Shown piece after piece: positions 18,528 to 26,761 of a stretch of DNA of 64,000 bases (its first letter is position 1; every line of letters starts with the position of its first letter). The translations under genes were made by a program, and so were the position numbers. Location: positions 1,674,001 to 1,738,000 of the forward strand of contig CBDCYF010000005.1 of assembly GCA_965224065.1 (NCBI GenBank). Reading direction: 5' to 3'. The notes below the pieces were generated by a model. It was given only the letters and a program-made list of their open reading frames with translations. It was not told the DNA's origin and did not search any database. Source of the stretch: JAOTZA01 sp965224065. GTDB taxonomy: Bacteria; Acidobacteriota; Thermoanaerobaculia; Multivoradales; JAHEKO01.

Positions 18528-19631
18528 CTAAAACAAGCGGTCGATCCGGCCCTTGGCGATCGCCTGGACGGCGGTGCGAGCACACCCCAGGACACCTTGA
18601 TCGAGCCGCGCAAAGCGTGGATCGGCCGTCAAACCCTTCCGGTAACGATAGTAGATCTGCTGCACGATCACCGCGATCTTGAACAACCCATAGACATAGT
18701 AGAAGACCAGCTCTCCGTCTCCGCGACCGGTGGCCTCGGCATAACCCCGTGCGATCTCCGCGCGGCTGGGATTGCCTTTGAAGGTCGTCGGGCTGAGTCG
18801 CAGCGCCTTGAGCTCCGGGGGGTCGGCAGGATCCAGCCAGTAGCCGAGGCTGGTTCCGAGGTCCATCAGCGGGTCTCCCAGCGTCGCCATCTCCCAATCG
18901 AGGACCGCCGCCACTCGGGCCCCGTTCTCGGTGTCGAGAACCAAATTGTCGTACTTGAAGTCGTTGTGGATCAGGGCCGCGGCCGATTCGACCGGCTGCC
19001 GAGCCGTCAGCCAGCCGGCGACTCTGTCCATCTCCGGGACCTCTTCGATCCGGGACTTTTGATACCGCCCAATCCAGCCTTCGATTTGGCGTTCTACATA
19101 GCCCTCGGGCCGTCCCAGGTCACCCAGCCCGGCCGCTTCGAAGTCGACCGCGTGCAGCTCGACCAAGGTCTCGAGGAAGGCCCGCGCGATCTCGGCCATC
19201 CGATCCGGCCTGGGCGCATCCGCGGCCGTCATCGTCGGCCGCAGAATGGGGCCGCGGACCCGCTCCATCACATAGAACGGTGCTCCCAGCACACTTTTTT
19301 CCTGACAGAACAAGAGCGGCCTCGGCACCTTGGGATAGACCCGCACCAGCCGTTCGAGGATCCGGTACTCGCGCCCCATGTCGTGGGCGCTCTTGACCTT
19401 CGAGCCAAACGGTGGCCGGCGAAGGACGAGCTCCAGCTCGCCCAGACGCAAGAGATACGTGAGGTTGGAGAATCCGCTGGGGAACTGCAGTACTTGGAGC
19501 TCGGTCTCGTCCGCCGGCGCGCCGTTCGGCTGGCGCAGGTTCTCCACCAGGTAACGGCCTAACCGGCCCAACTCCAGCTCTTCGCCGGGGCGGACGGAAG
19601 CAGGCTGGTCGATCTGCAGAGTAGCGGTCAT
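18528..19631 (-). CDS. APH-family phosphotransferase (ACAD10/11 N-terminal-like)
   Basis: A 367-residue aminoglycoside-phosphotransferase-fold kinase. The catalytic loop HNDFKYDN and the metal-binding DWEMATLGDP are intact. This DWEMATLGDP form is characteristic of bacterial homologues of the kinase domain of mammalian ACAD10/ACAD11, which phosphorylates 4-hydroxyacyl-CoAs before beta-oxidation. A divergent acyl-CoA dehydrogenase gene 67 bases away supports that assignment (inference). The start MTATLQID at 19631 is preferred; a much longer reading would run through the divergent gene. Not an antibiotic-resistance gene on this evidence. Confidence 0.87.
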   Translation of the reverse strand: MTATLQIDQPASVRPGEELELGRLGRYLVENLRQPNGAPADETELQVLQFPSGFSNLTYLLRLGELELVLRRPPFGSKVKSAHDMGREYRILERLVRVYPKVPRPLLFCQEKSVLGAPFYVMERVRGPILRPTMTAADAPRPDRMAEIARAFLETLVELHAVDFEAAGLGDLGRPEGYVERQIEGWIGRYQKSRIEEVPEMDRVAGWLTARQPVESAAALIHNDFKYDNLVLDTENGARVAAVLDWEMATLGDPLMDLGTSLGYWLDPADPPELKALRLSPTTFKGNPSRAEIARGYAEATGRGDGELVFYYVYGLFKIAVIVQQIYYRYRKGLTADPRFARLDQGVLGCARTAVQAIAKGRIDRLF

Positions 19632-19698
19632 CGGCGCCGGTCGACCGGATCTTAGTCGAGCGGCCGTCGTATCATGCGGCTCCGACGCGGCGGCCGCC

Positions 19699-20889
19699 AT
19701 GGATTTCGAGATTCCCGAGAAAACGCGCACACTCCTCCGGACGATCGGGGATTTTGTCGACCGCGAGCTCGTCCCGCTCGAAGGTCTCTTCCTGAGCGCT
19801 CCGTTCAACGACGTCCTGCCCGAGATCGAGGACAAACGGCGGCGGGTCCGTGAGATGGGACTCTGGGCCCCCGGGCACCCCAGCGAATACGGGGGCATGG
19901 GACTCGGGCTGGTCGAGATCGGTCTGATCTCCGAGGCCCTCGGCGGCTGTCCCTTCGGACACCTTGTCTTTGGCTGCCAAGCGCCCGACGCCGGCAACAT
20001 CGAGATCCTCCACCAATACGGAACGCCCGAACAGAAGGAGACCTGGCTCGGCCCGCTGGTCGCCGGGGAGATCCGCAGTTGTTTTTCGATGACCGAGCCG
20101 GGGATGCCGGGCTCCAACCCGGTTATGATGGAGACCCGGGCCGTCCGCGACGGCGACGACTATGTGATCGACGGCCGCAAGTGGTACACCACCGCGGCCG
20201 ACGGAGCCGCCGTCGCGGTCGTGATGGCGATCACCGACCCGGAGGCGCCTCCGCACGGACGGGCCTCGATGATCCTGGTACCCACCGGCACCCCGGGCTT
20301 CGAGCGCCTCCGCAACATCCGGGTGATGGGAGATTCGGGCGAGGGCTTTTTCAGCCACTCGGAGATCCTCTACCGCTCCTGTCGCGTGCCGGTGACCAAT
20401 CGATTGGGCCCCGAGGGGCACGGCTTTGTCATCGCCCAGGAGCGTCTGGGACCGGGACGCATCCACCACTGTATGCGCTGGCTGGGTATCTGCAACCGGG
20501 CGATCGATCTGATGTGCCGCCGCGCCCGCGAGCGCGCCATCGGCCCCGGGCGAATGCTGGTGGACAGCGAGATCATCCAGTCCTGGATCGCCGAGTGCGC
20601 CGCCGAGACCCGGGCCGCCCGTATGCTCACCCTGCACACCGCCTGGTTGATCGAGCGGCACGGTTGGAAAGCGGCTCGCCATGACATCTCGATGATCAAG
20701 TTTCTCGTGGCGTCGACCCTCCAGAAGGTGATCGACCGCGCGCTGCAGGTACATGGCGGTCTGGGGATGACCGACGACACCGTCCTCGCCTACTTCTACC
20801 GCCACGAGCGGGCGGCGCGGATCTACGACGGCCCCGACGAAGTCCACAAACTGTCCCTGGCCCGGCGGATCCTGTCGGAGTTGGATTGA
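19699..20889 (+). CDS. Acyl-CoA dehydrogenase (ACAD11-like)
   Basis: A 396-residue FAD-dependent acyl-CoA dehydrogenase. The N-terminal helical domain, beta domain (CFSMTEPGMPGSNPVMMET near residues 128-150) and C-terminal helical bundle are in order. The C-terminal VHGGLGMTDDTVLAYFYRHERAARIYDGPDEVH is a strong family match. No Glu/Asp catalytic base can be assigned with certainty by eye. It is divergent from the APH-like kinase gene, and together they resemble the ACAD10/11 two-step system for 4-hydroxy fatty acids. Confidence 0.9.
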   Translation: MDFEIPEKTRTLLRTIGDFVDRELVPLEGLFLSAPFNDVLPEIEDKRRRVREMGLWAPGHPSEYGGMGLGLVEIGLISEALGGCPFGHLVFGCQAPDAGNIEILHQYGTPEQKETWLGPLVAGEIRSCFSMTEPGMPGSNPVMMETRAVRDGDDYVIDGRKWYTTAADGAAVAVVMAITDPEAPPHGRASMILVPTGTPGFERLRNIRVMGDSGEGFFSHSEILYRSCRVPVTNRLGPEGHGFVIAQERLGPGRIHHCMRWLGICNRAIDLMCRRARERAIGPGRMLVDSEIIQSWIAECAAETRAARMLTLHTAWLIERHGWKAARHDISMIKFLVASTLQKVIDRALQVHGGLGMTDDTVLAYFYRHERAARIYDGPDEVHKLSLARRILSELD

Positions 20890-20972
20890 GGACGGCCAGC
20901 CGCCTCGCCACTGGGCCGTAACGCAATAGACGCGTCGGGAGGCCGGCGGATATACCGCTCCTCGCGGAGTAG

Positions 20973-20993
20973 GGGCGGGGCTTGCCCCCGCCC
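20973..20993. terminator. GC-rich hairpin between convergent genes
   Basis: GGGCGGGG (20973-20980) pairs perfectly with CCCCGCCC (20986-20993) around a 5-base loop. There is no T tract, so it is a weak intrinsic terminator at best. A smaller hairpin CTCC-TCGC-GGAG lies just upstream. Such GGGGCGGGG/CCCCGCCC units often recur as dispersed extragenic repeats. Confidence 0.4.
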
Positions 20994-21053
20994 GTTCAAA
21001 TAGCTCACGCTGAGTGCGACGCAGCCAGAGGCGCCGGCCAATATCAACGCCCC

Positions 21054-22070
21054 CTATTCGTCATCCAATTTCACGATCTGCTTGCCGAAATTCTCGCCCC
21101 TCATCATCCCGAGAAACGCCGCCGGGGCATTCTCCAAGCCCTCGGCAACCGACTCCCGGTACACCAGCTTGCCCTCGCCGAGCCAACCGGCCGCGCGCCC
21201 GACCCACTCCCGACACAGCTCGGGGTAGTGAAAGACGATGAACCCCTGCATCTTGACGCTGCGGCCGATGAGAACAAAAAGACCCCGCGGACCGGGTGGC
21301 AGCTCGTCCTTCTTGGCGTTGTAGTCGGCGATCATCCCGCAGAGCGCGATCCGCCCGTTGGGCCGCATGTTGAAGATGGCCGCCTCGAACAGCGGTCCAC
21401 CGACGTTCTCGAAATGGACGTCGATCCCCTCCGGACAGGCTTCTCGAACCGCTTCATGAGCAGACTCCACCGTCTTGTAATTGAAGGCCGCGTCAAACCC
21501 GAGCCCTTCCTTTAGATAGGCGACCTTCTCGTCCGAGCCCGCAGACCCGGCGACGCGGCACCCGAGATTTTTGGCGATCTGCCCGACGACCGAGCCCACC
21601 GCGCCGGAAGCCGCGGTCACAAACACCCGCTCGCCCTCTTGCAGCTCCCCGATTCCCACCAGTCCGACATAAGCGGTCATCCCGGGCGCGCCCAGAAGGC
21701 CGAGGTGATACGAGAGCGGCGCCAGGTCCGGGTCGACCTTGACGAGACCCGTGCCGTCGGAGATCGAGTAGTTCTCCCATCCCAACATGCCACTGACCCA
21801 CTCCCCCTCGCGGAAGCCGTCATGACGCGAGCTCACAACCTGCCCAACGACGCCACCTTCAAGAGGCGCACCCAGCTCGAAGGGCTCGATGTAGGACTTG
21901 ACGTCGTTCATTCGCCCGCGCATGTACGGGTCGACCGACAGATAGACGTTCCGGACCAGAAACCGCCCGGGTTCCGGCTCGGCTACCGGCTGCTCGTCGA
22001 GTTGAAAATTCTCGGGCTCCGGCCATCCTTCGGGACGGCTCTTCAACAGAACTCTTTGGTTGATGGACAC
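21054..22070 (-). CDS. Zinc-free medium-chain NADP-dependent reductase (CurA/LTB4DH-like)
   Basis: A 338-residue medium-chain dehydrogenase/reductase of the leukotriene-B4 dehydrogenase/CurA group, which reduces alpha,beta-unsaturated carbonyls with NADPH. NVYLSVDPYMRGRMND near residues 45-60, TAASGAVGSVVGQIAK (Rossmann, near 150) and YNAKKDELPPGPRG are typical. Zinc-binding Cys residues are absent, as in this subfamily. The GTG at 22070 has AGGAG 5 bases upstream. It is divergent from the LuxR gene across an AT-rich gap and convergent with the acyl-CoA dehydrogenase. Confidence 0.9.
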   Translation of the reverse strand: MSINQRVLLKSRPEGWPEPENFQLDEQPVAEPEPGRFLVRNVYLSVDPYMRGRMNDVKSYIEPFELGAPLEGGVVGQVVSSRHDGFREGEWVSGMLGWENYSISDGTGLVKVDPDLAPLSYHLGLLGAPGMTAYVGLVGIGELQEGERVFVTAASGAVGSVVGQIAKNLGCRVAGSAGSDEKVAYLKEGLGFDAAFNYKTVESAHEAVREACPEGIDVHFENVGGPLFEAAIFNMRPNGRIALCGMIADYNAKKDELPPGPRGLFVLIGRSVKMQGFIVFHYPELCREWVGRAAGWLGEGKLVYRESVAEGLENAPAAFLGMMRGENFGKQIVKLDDE

Positions 22071-22222
22071 GTGGCTCCTAGTCTAATTTCTAAGTAGATT
22101 TCTTTTGTTCCGAATTTGTGGTAACTTATTGGCAGCAATCGTAGTTATAGGCAACGTTGACGGCAGCGTCGGGAGCATTTCCAGTCCCTTGGAGGGCACG
22201 AGAATCTACGGAGGTCGTGGGG

Positions 22223-22906
22223 TTGACGGAGACTCATGCTCGTATTGTCCTGGTCGGAGAGTGCCGCGTCCTGCGCGAGGGGCTGGCTCGAATCCTGACC
22301 CAGAAAGGCTATCTCATCGTAGGTCAGCTCCGCGGCCTGGTCGGTATCGTGGAGGCGTGCGTGCGCGAGAAGCCCGATCTGCTGGTTATCGACACGCCGA
22401 CCCGCGGCAACCTCGGCAGGACCTTGAAAGCGGTCCGGCACGAGCGCCCGCGCCAACGGGTCCTCCTGCTCGCCCAGCTCGCTGATTTCGGAAGCCGTCT
22501 CGAGCTTGAGGCGCTACGCGCCGGCGCCTCGTGGTTTCCAGAATCGTCACTCTCTCAACTGCTCGACGGCGTCGCGGAAGCGCTTCGCGGCAATACCGTC
22601 TACTCGCCCCAAGCGGCGTACCGGCTCTTCTCGGGCCTGGCGAATCTCGAGCGCCAGCACCGCCGTAGACGCGGATCCGAGGTCCACAAGCTGACGCACC
22701 GCGAGCAGGAGATCCTCGAGTACATCGCTCGAGGCATGACCAACAAGACCATCGCCGAGAACCTTTGTCTCTCGCCCCATACGGTCAAGAACCACGTCCA
22801 CAACCTACTGAGCAAGCTCAACGTCGGGCAGCGGTGGGAAGCGGCCGCTCTCGCGCGGCAACGAGGTTGGGTCAGCGGAGTGGGCGCTTCTCGATCAGGT
22901 CACTAG
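22223..22906 (+). CDS. LuxR-type regulator with degenerate receiver domain (first of a pair)
   Basis: About 227 residues using TTG at 22223, which has GGAGG 8 bases upstream; a GTG at 22217 and ATG at 22157 are alternatives. Residues about 7-120 have a receiver fold. D in LLVIDTPT could accept phosphate, but the usual acidic pair is replaced (VLVGECR) and the conserved Lys is missing (GASWFPESS). The C-terminal GerE helix-turn-helix is intact (LTHREQEILEYIARGMTNKTI, then LSPHTVKNHVHNLLSKL). It lies just upstream of a paralogue and the biosynthetic operon and is a likely cluster regulator. Confidence 0.85.
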   Translation: MTETHARIVLVGECRVLREGLARILTQKGYLIVGQLRGLVGIVEACVREKPDLLVIDTPTRGNLGRTLKAVRHERPRQRVLLLAQLADFGSRLELEALRAGASWFPESSLSQLLDGVAEALRGNTVYSPQAAYRLFSGLANLERQHRRRRGSEVHKLTHREQEILEYIARGMTNKTIAENLCLSPHTVKNHVHNLLSKLNVGQRWEAAALARQRGWVSGVGASRSGH

Positions 22907-22928
22907 GGGCTTGCCGAGAGACCCTGCC

Positions 22929-23585
22929 ATGAATGCCCAAAACGGGCCGACGCGGGTCCTGGTGGCCTGCCGGAGCCGGCTTTCCAACGACGTTCTCAGC
23001 GCCACTCTCGCCGGAGAGGAGCTCGAAGTCGTCGGCACGACAACCCAGCATGAGGAGCTCACCGATTGGCTGGAATCGTCGGCGGTGGACGTGGTGGTGA
23101 TCGAGACCGGTCAGTCGACTCGGCCCGCGCTGGAGACCACGCGGCGGCTAAAGGACCGCTTCTCACAGGTTGAGATCCTGGTCTTCGGGCTCCACCGAAC
23201 CCGCGACATCGTGGCCTTTGTGGAAGCCGGCGCGAGCGGTTACGTGCTGCGAAACCAATCGCTCGACGACCTCACAGCCACGGCCCAGGCGCTGCGCCAG
23301 AAGCTCTCGCCTTGCTCGCCGCGTCTGGCGGCCTCGGTGGTGTCCAGGATGCGGGAGCTGGCCGCGCAGGAGCCGCAGCACGTCGACGCGGTCGGACGTC
23401 TCACCTCGAGAGAGAGCGAAGTCCTCCGGCTGTTGGCGCTTGGTTTGAGCAACCAGGAGATCGCAACCCACCTCGGTATCTCGCTGTCCACGGCCAAGAA
23501 CCACGTACACAACCTGCTCGGCAAGCTCGAGGCAAAAGACCGGCACGAAGCCGCAGCAGCAGCGGTCAACGCCGGCCTGGTCTAG
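22929..23585 (+). CDS. LuxR-type regulator with Asp-to-Glu receiver (second of a pair)
   Basis: A 218-residue NarL/FixJ-like protein from ATG 22929 (a TTG at 22911 is possible). In the receiver-like domain the phosphoacceptor Asp is replaced by Glu (VVVIETGQS) and the conserved Lys by Arg (YVLRNQS), so classical phosphorylation is unlikely and the Glu may mimic the phosphorylated state (inference). The GerE domain is intact: LTSRESEVLRLLALGLSNQEI and ISLSTAKNHVHNLLGKL. The DNA-recognition helices of the pair are very similar, so they may share target sites or heterodimerise. Confidence 0.86.
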   Translation: MNAQNGPTRVLVACRSRLSNDVLSATLAGEELEVVGTTTQHEELTDWLESSAVDVVVIETGQSTRPALETTRRLKDRFSQVEILVFGLHRTRDIVAFVEAGASGYVLRNQSLDDLTATAQALRQKLSPCSPRLAASVVSRMRELAAQEPQHVDAVGRLTSRESEVLRLLALGLSNQEIATHLGISLSTAKNHVHNLLGKLEAKDRHEAAAAAVNAGLV

Positions 23586-23913
23586 ATCGAACTGGACCGA
23601 TCACAGGTCGGGAAGCCGCCGCTCGCATACGGCGCACGTGGTGCAGTCGCCATCGGTGACTTGCCGCGATCTATCGCTCAAGCAGACCAGAGTCTAGACC
23701 GCTCCTAGTTCAAATGTTGGCCGAACGAGCAACGGTCTAGTCCCCTCATTTGGGCCTTTTTTGCACCGGTTGTCTCATTGCCACCCGCTTCATCGGGCGG
23801 GTAGAAATCAAGATAGCAATCCGCGCTCTTTGCCGAGGGCCAAGGTCGAACCGCCGCTCCGGCTGTGAGCGCAGGGCGGAAGCGCCGCTAACGGGATTGA
23901 GAGGAGGACATAG
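23586..23913 (+). promoter_or_regulatory. 328-base gap upstream of the biosynthetic operon with promoter candidate
   Basis: No gene is visible here. A short C-C-C/G-G-G hairpin followed by six T (about 23734-23762) could end the regulator transcript. TTGCCA at 23778-23783 and TAGAAA at 23802-23807 with an 18-base spacer form a moderate sigma-70-like promoter; the spacer contains a CCCGC/GCGGG inverted repeat that could be an operator for the adjacent LuxR proteins (inference). GGAGG at about 23902-23906 serves the ACP gene. Confidence 0.4.
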
Positions 23914-24183
23914 ATGGACGGCGAAATAGTCAAGACGCGCATCAAGGAAATCATCTCCGAGGTAGCCAACATCGACGTCAGCGAGATCGGCGATTCCGCT
24001 CATTTCATCGACGACTTGGGTCTGGACTCCCTCTCGCTCTTGGAGATCGGCGTCGACATCGACTACGAGTTCAAGCTCGGCGTCCCCGACGAGGAGCTCA
24101 AAAAGCTCACATCAGTCAACCAGACCGCCGCGCTGGTCGAATCTTGTGCCGCCCAAAAATCACCGGCGAGCGAGGTGGCTTGA
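23914..24183 (+). CDS. Acyl carrier protein
   Basis: An 89-residue discrete ACP. The phosphopantetheine attachment motif is LGLDSLSLLEI, with the Ser at residue 38. Preceding residues HFIDDL and the following VDIDYEFKLGVPDEEL match type II ACPs. It is the first gene of the operon, behind a GGAGG site, and its stop overlaps or abuts the ketosynthase start. It presumably carries the growing chain for the downstream KS/KS-like pair. No phosphopantetheinyl transferase is in the window. Confidence 0.93.
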   Translation: MDGEIVKTRIKEIISEVANIDVSEIGDSAHFIDDLGLDSLSLLEIGVDIDYEFKLGVPDEELKKLTSVNQTAALVESCAAQKSPASEVA

Positions 24184-24185
24184 CC

Positions 24186-25457
24186 GTGGTCCAAAGAACG
24201 GGCCGCCGGGCGCAGCGGCCGGTCGAACCACCGGCGGCCGAGCCGCGCGTCGCGATCACCGGGCTGGGTCTGATCACGCCCGTCGGGGTGGGCCGCGAGG
24301 TGGTGTGGGAGAACCTCCTAAAGGGGGTGAGCGGCATCGGTCCGGTCGAGCGCTTTGATACCAGCGAGTACCGGGTCCACAACGGCGCCGAGATCAAGGG
24401 GTTCCAGCCCGAAGACCACATCCACCATCTGGATCCATCGGCGATGGGCCGGGCCTCGCAGTTCGCCGTCGCCGCCGCCCGCATGGCGCTGACCGACGCC
24501 TCGCTTCCCATCGCCTCGGTCGATCCCGAGCGCGCTGGTGTCGCCATGGGGACCACCTCGGGCGAGCCCCAGGAAGTCGAGAGCTTCAACGACTGCTACC
24601 TGGCCGATGACTTTCAATCCATCGACGGCGGCTTTATGTCGCATTACCCCTGCAACGAGATCCCCGAGCTGGTCGCCGCCGAGCTCGGCTTTGGCGGCCC
24701 CAACATCATGATCCCGACCGCCTGCGCCGCCGGGAACTACGCCATCGCCTACGCCTTCGACGCTCTGCGGGACGGTGCCGCCGACGTCATGCTGGCGGGC
24801 GGCGCCGACTGCTTCTCGCGTATCACCTACACCGGGTTTGCCGTGCTCGGAGCCATCGCGCGCGACTGCTGCCGTCCCTTCGATCTCAACCGTCAGGGCA
24901 TGATTCCCGGAGAGGGAGCCGGTGTTCTCGTTCTCGAGCCGGTCGAGCGCGCACTCGAGAGAGGAGCCCGCATCTACGCCGAGATCACCGGCTGCGGACT
25001 CTCCTGCGACGCCCACCACATGACCGCCGCGCACCCGGAGGGCGCCGGCGCCGTCCGCGCCATGCGCGAAGCACTGCGGCAATCGGGAAGGGCCCCGGAA
25101 GACGTGAGCTATATCAGTGCCCACGGGACCGGGACGCCGACCAACGATCGGTTGGAGACCGTCGCCCTCAAAAAGGTCTTTGGCGAAGCCGCCTACAGCA
25201 CGCCTCTGAGCTCGATCAAGTCGATGCTCGGCCACACCATGGGCGCCGCTTCCGCCATCGAGGCCGCGGCGTGCGCGCTGGCAATCCACGACGGTGTCGT
25301 CCCACCGACGATCAACTTCGAGCAACCCGACCCCGAATGCGACCTCGACTGCGTGCCCAACGAGTGCCGTCCGGTCGACGTCGAGGTCGCGATGAGTAAC
25401 GCCTATGCGTTTGGCGGCAACAACGCCTCGTTGTTGGTGGAGAAATTCGTGCAATGA
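24186..25457 (+). CDS. Beta-ketoacyl-ACP synthase (active KS, FabF/KS-alpha type)
   Basis: A 423-residue condensing enzyme. All catalytic residues are present: C180 in PTACAAGN, H313 in SAHGTGTPTND, K345 and H350 in IKSMLGHTMGA. The C-terminal GGNNASLLVEKF is typical. GTG 24186 has GAGG 10 bases upstream; TTG 24180, overlapping the ACP stop, is an alternative. It is followed by a 4-base overlap with a second, catalytically dead KS, the layout of KS-alpha/KS-beta (chain length factor) pairs of type II polyketide or aryl polyene systems. No ketoreductase, dehydratase or acyltransferase gene is nearby. Confidence 0.93.
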   Translation: MVQRTGRRAQRPVEPPAAEPRVAITGLGLITPVGVGREVVWENLLKGVSGIGPVERFDTSEYRVHNGAEIKGFQPEDHIHHLDPSAMGRASQFAVAAARMALTDASLPIASVDPERAGVAMGTTSGEPQEVESFNDCYLADDFQSIDGGFMSHYPCNEIPELVAAELGFGGPNIMIPTACAAGNYAIAYAFDALRDGAADVMLAGGADCFSRITYTGFAVLGAIARDCCRPFDLNRQGMIPGEGAGVLVLEPVERALERGARIYAEITGCGLSCDAHHMTAAHPEGAGAVRAMREALRQSGRAPEDVSYISAHGTGTPTNDRLETVALKKVFGEAAYSTPLSSIKSMLGHTMGAASAIEAAACALAIHDGVVPPTINFEQPDPECDLDCVPNECRPVDVEVAMSNAYAFGGNNASLLVEKFVQ

Positions 25458-26761
25458 GCACCGGCCGGCCCCAGGTGGTGATTACGGGCGTCGGGCTACT
25501 GACGTCCTTGGGCGATCGCGCGGTGACTCTCCACGGAGCCCTCTGTGAAGGGCACACCGGGTTCCACCCGGTGGCCGACGAAGAGCTGCGAAAAAACGGC
25601 ATGCCCCCGGTGGACGTCTCGCAGTTGAGGTGGTTCAAGGCGGAGAATTATCTGAGCAAAGGAAACCTGAGACCGCTCGATCGCACCTCGCGGCTTGCCG
25701 CCAGCGCCGCCAAGCTGGCGCTGGACGACGCCGGGGTGCCGACGGAGAGCTTGACCGACGGCGACGTAGGCTTGGTCCTGGGGACCATGTTTGGAAGCGT
25801 CCACACGATCTCGGCGTTCGACCGCCGCGCCATGTCCGCCGGGCCCAAATACGCAAAGCCGATGGACTTCGCCAACAGCGTGATCAACGCGGCCGCCGGC
25901 CAGACCGCCATTTGGCACCATCTGAACGGCATCAACGCCACGATCTCCGGGGCCAACGCCTCGGGCTTACAGGCGATCGCCTACGCCACCGATCTCTTGC
26001 GCGCCGGCCGCGCCCGGGTCTTGTTGGCCGGCGGAGCCGACGAGCTTTGCTTCGAGTCCCTCTACGGCTTTTTCAAGGCGGGTCTGCTGACCTGTCCAAA
26101 CGGCGACTCCGGCAACGGATGCGACGCGACGACAGACGGGATCGGCTGCTCGGTTCCCTACCATGCCCGGCGCAGTGGCTTTTCGGTCGGCGAGGCGGCC
26201 GCCCTGCTGGTCCTGGAACGCGCCGCCGACGCCGAGGCCCGCGGAGCGCACATCCTCGCGGAGATCCGAGGACACGGTTGCGGGTTCGATCCGTCACGGG
26301 GACGGGACCATCACGCTTCCAGCTGCGCCGTGTCACGGGCTATCCGCGAGGCGCTCCGCGCCGCCTCTCTCGATCCTCAAGAGGTCGACTGCTTGAGCGT
26401 CTCGGCCAATGGCAGCGTCGAAGGAGATGCTCACGAGGCGGCTGGAATCGAAGCCGCCTTGGGAGAGGCCACCGCCGCCATCCCGGTGACCGCCGTCAAA
26501 TCGATGTTGGGCGAGACCCTGGGTGCCTCCGGTGCCCTGCAGACGGTCGCCCTCGTCGAGGCGATGCGCTCCGGGCTGCTACCGGGGGTCGCCGGTCTCA
26601 CCGAACCGGACGAAAGCCTGCCGCTCAAGAGCGCGACCCCGGAAAACACTGAGATCGACGCCTCGGTGGGTCTGGTGACCAGCGTTGGAATGAGGGGCAA
26701 CGCGTGCTCCCTGGCGCTGGAGCTATGGAGCGCCAACCACATGATGGCGACCCGCCGATGA
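25454..26761 (+). CDS. Ketosynthase homologue lacking catalytic residues (chain-length-factor-like)
   Basis: A 435-residue thiolase-fold KS. By alignment with the preceding gene the nucleophilic Cys is N168 (ISGANASG), the first His is N319 (SANGSVEG), the Lys is kept (K349) and the second His is E354 (KSMLGETLGA). It therefore cannot condense on its own and is likely the KS-beta/CLF partner that sets chain length. In typical type II PKS CLFs the Cys position is Gln, so the Asn is unusual. The start ATG overlaps the KS stop (ATGA), favouring stoichiometric production. The insert HARRSGFSVGEAAALLVLE retains the KS fold. Confidence 0.88.
   Translation: MSTGRPQVVITGVGLLTSLGDRAVTLHGALCEGHTGFHPVADEELRKNGMPPVDVSQLRWFKAENYLSKGNLRPLDRTSRLAASAAKLALDDAGVPTESLTDGDVGLVLGTMFGSVHTISAFDRRAMSAGPKYAKPMDFANSVINAAAGQTAIWHHLNGINATISGANASGLQAIAYATDLLRAGRARVLLAGGADELCFESLYGFFKAGLLTCPNGDSGNGCDATTDGIGCSVPYHARRSGFSVGEAAALLVLERAADAEARGAHILAEIRGHGCGFDPSRGRDHHASSCAVSRAIREALRAASLDPQEVDCLSVSANGSVEGDAHEAAGIEAALGEATAAIPVTAVKSMLGETLGASGALQTVALVEAMRSGLLPGVAGLTEPDESLPLKSATPENTEIDASVGLVTSVGMRGNACSLALELWSANHMMATRR

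Noticed and set aside
18528..19631. Aminoglycoside resistance gene
   Set aside because: The DWEMATLGDP and neighbouring acyl-CoA dehydrogenase point to the ACAD10/11-like kinase branch.
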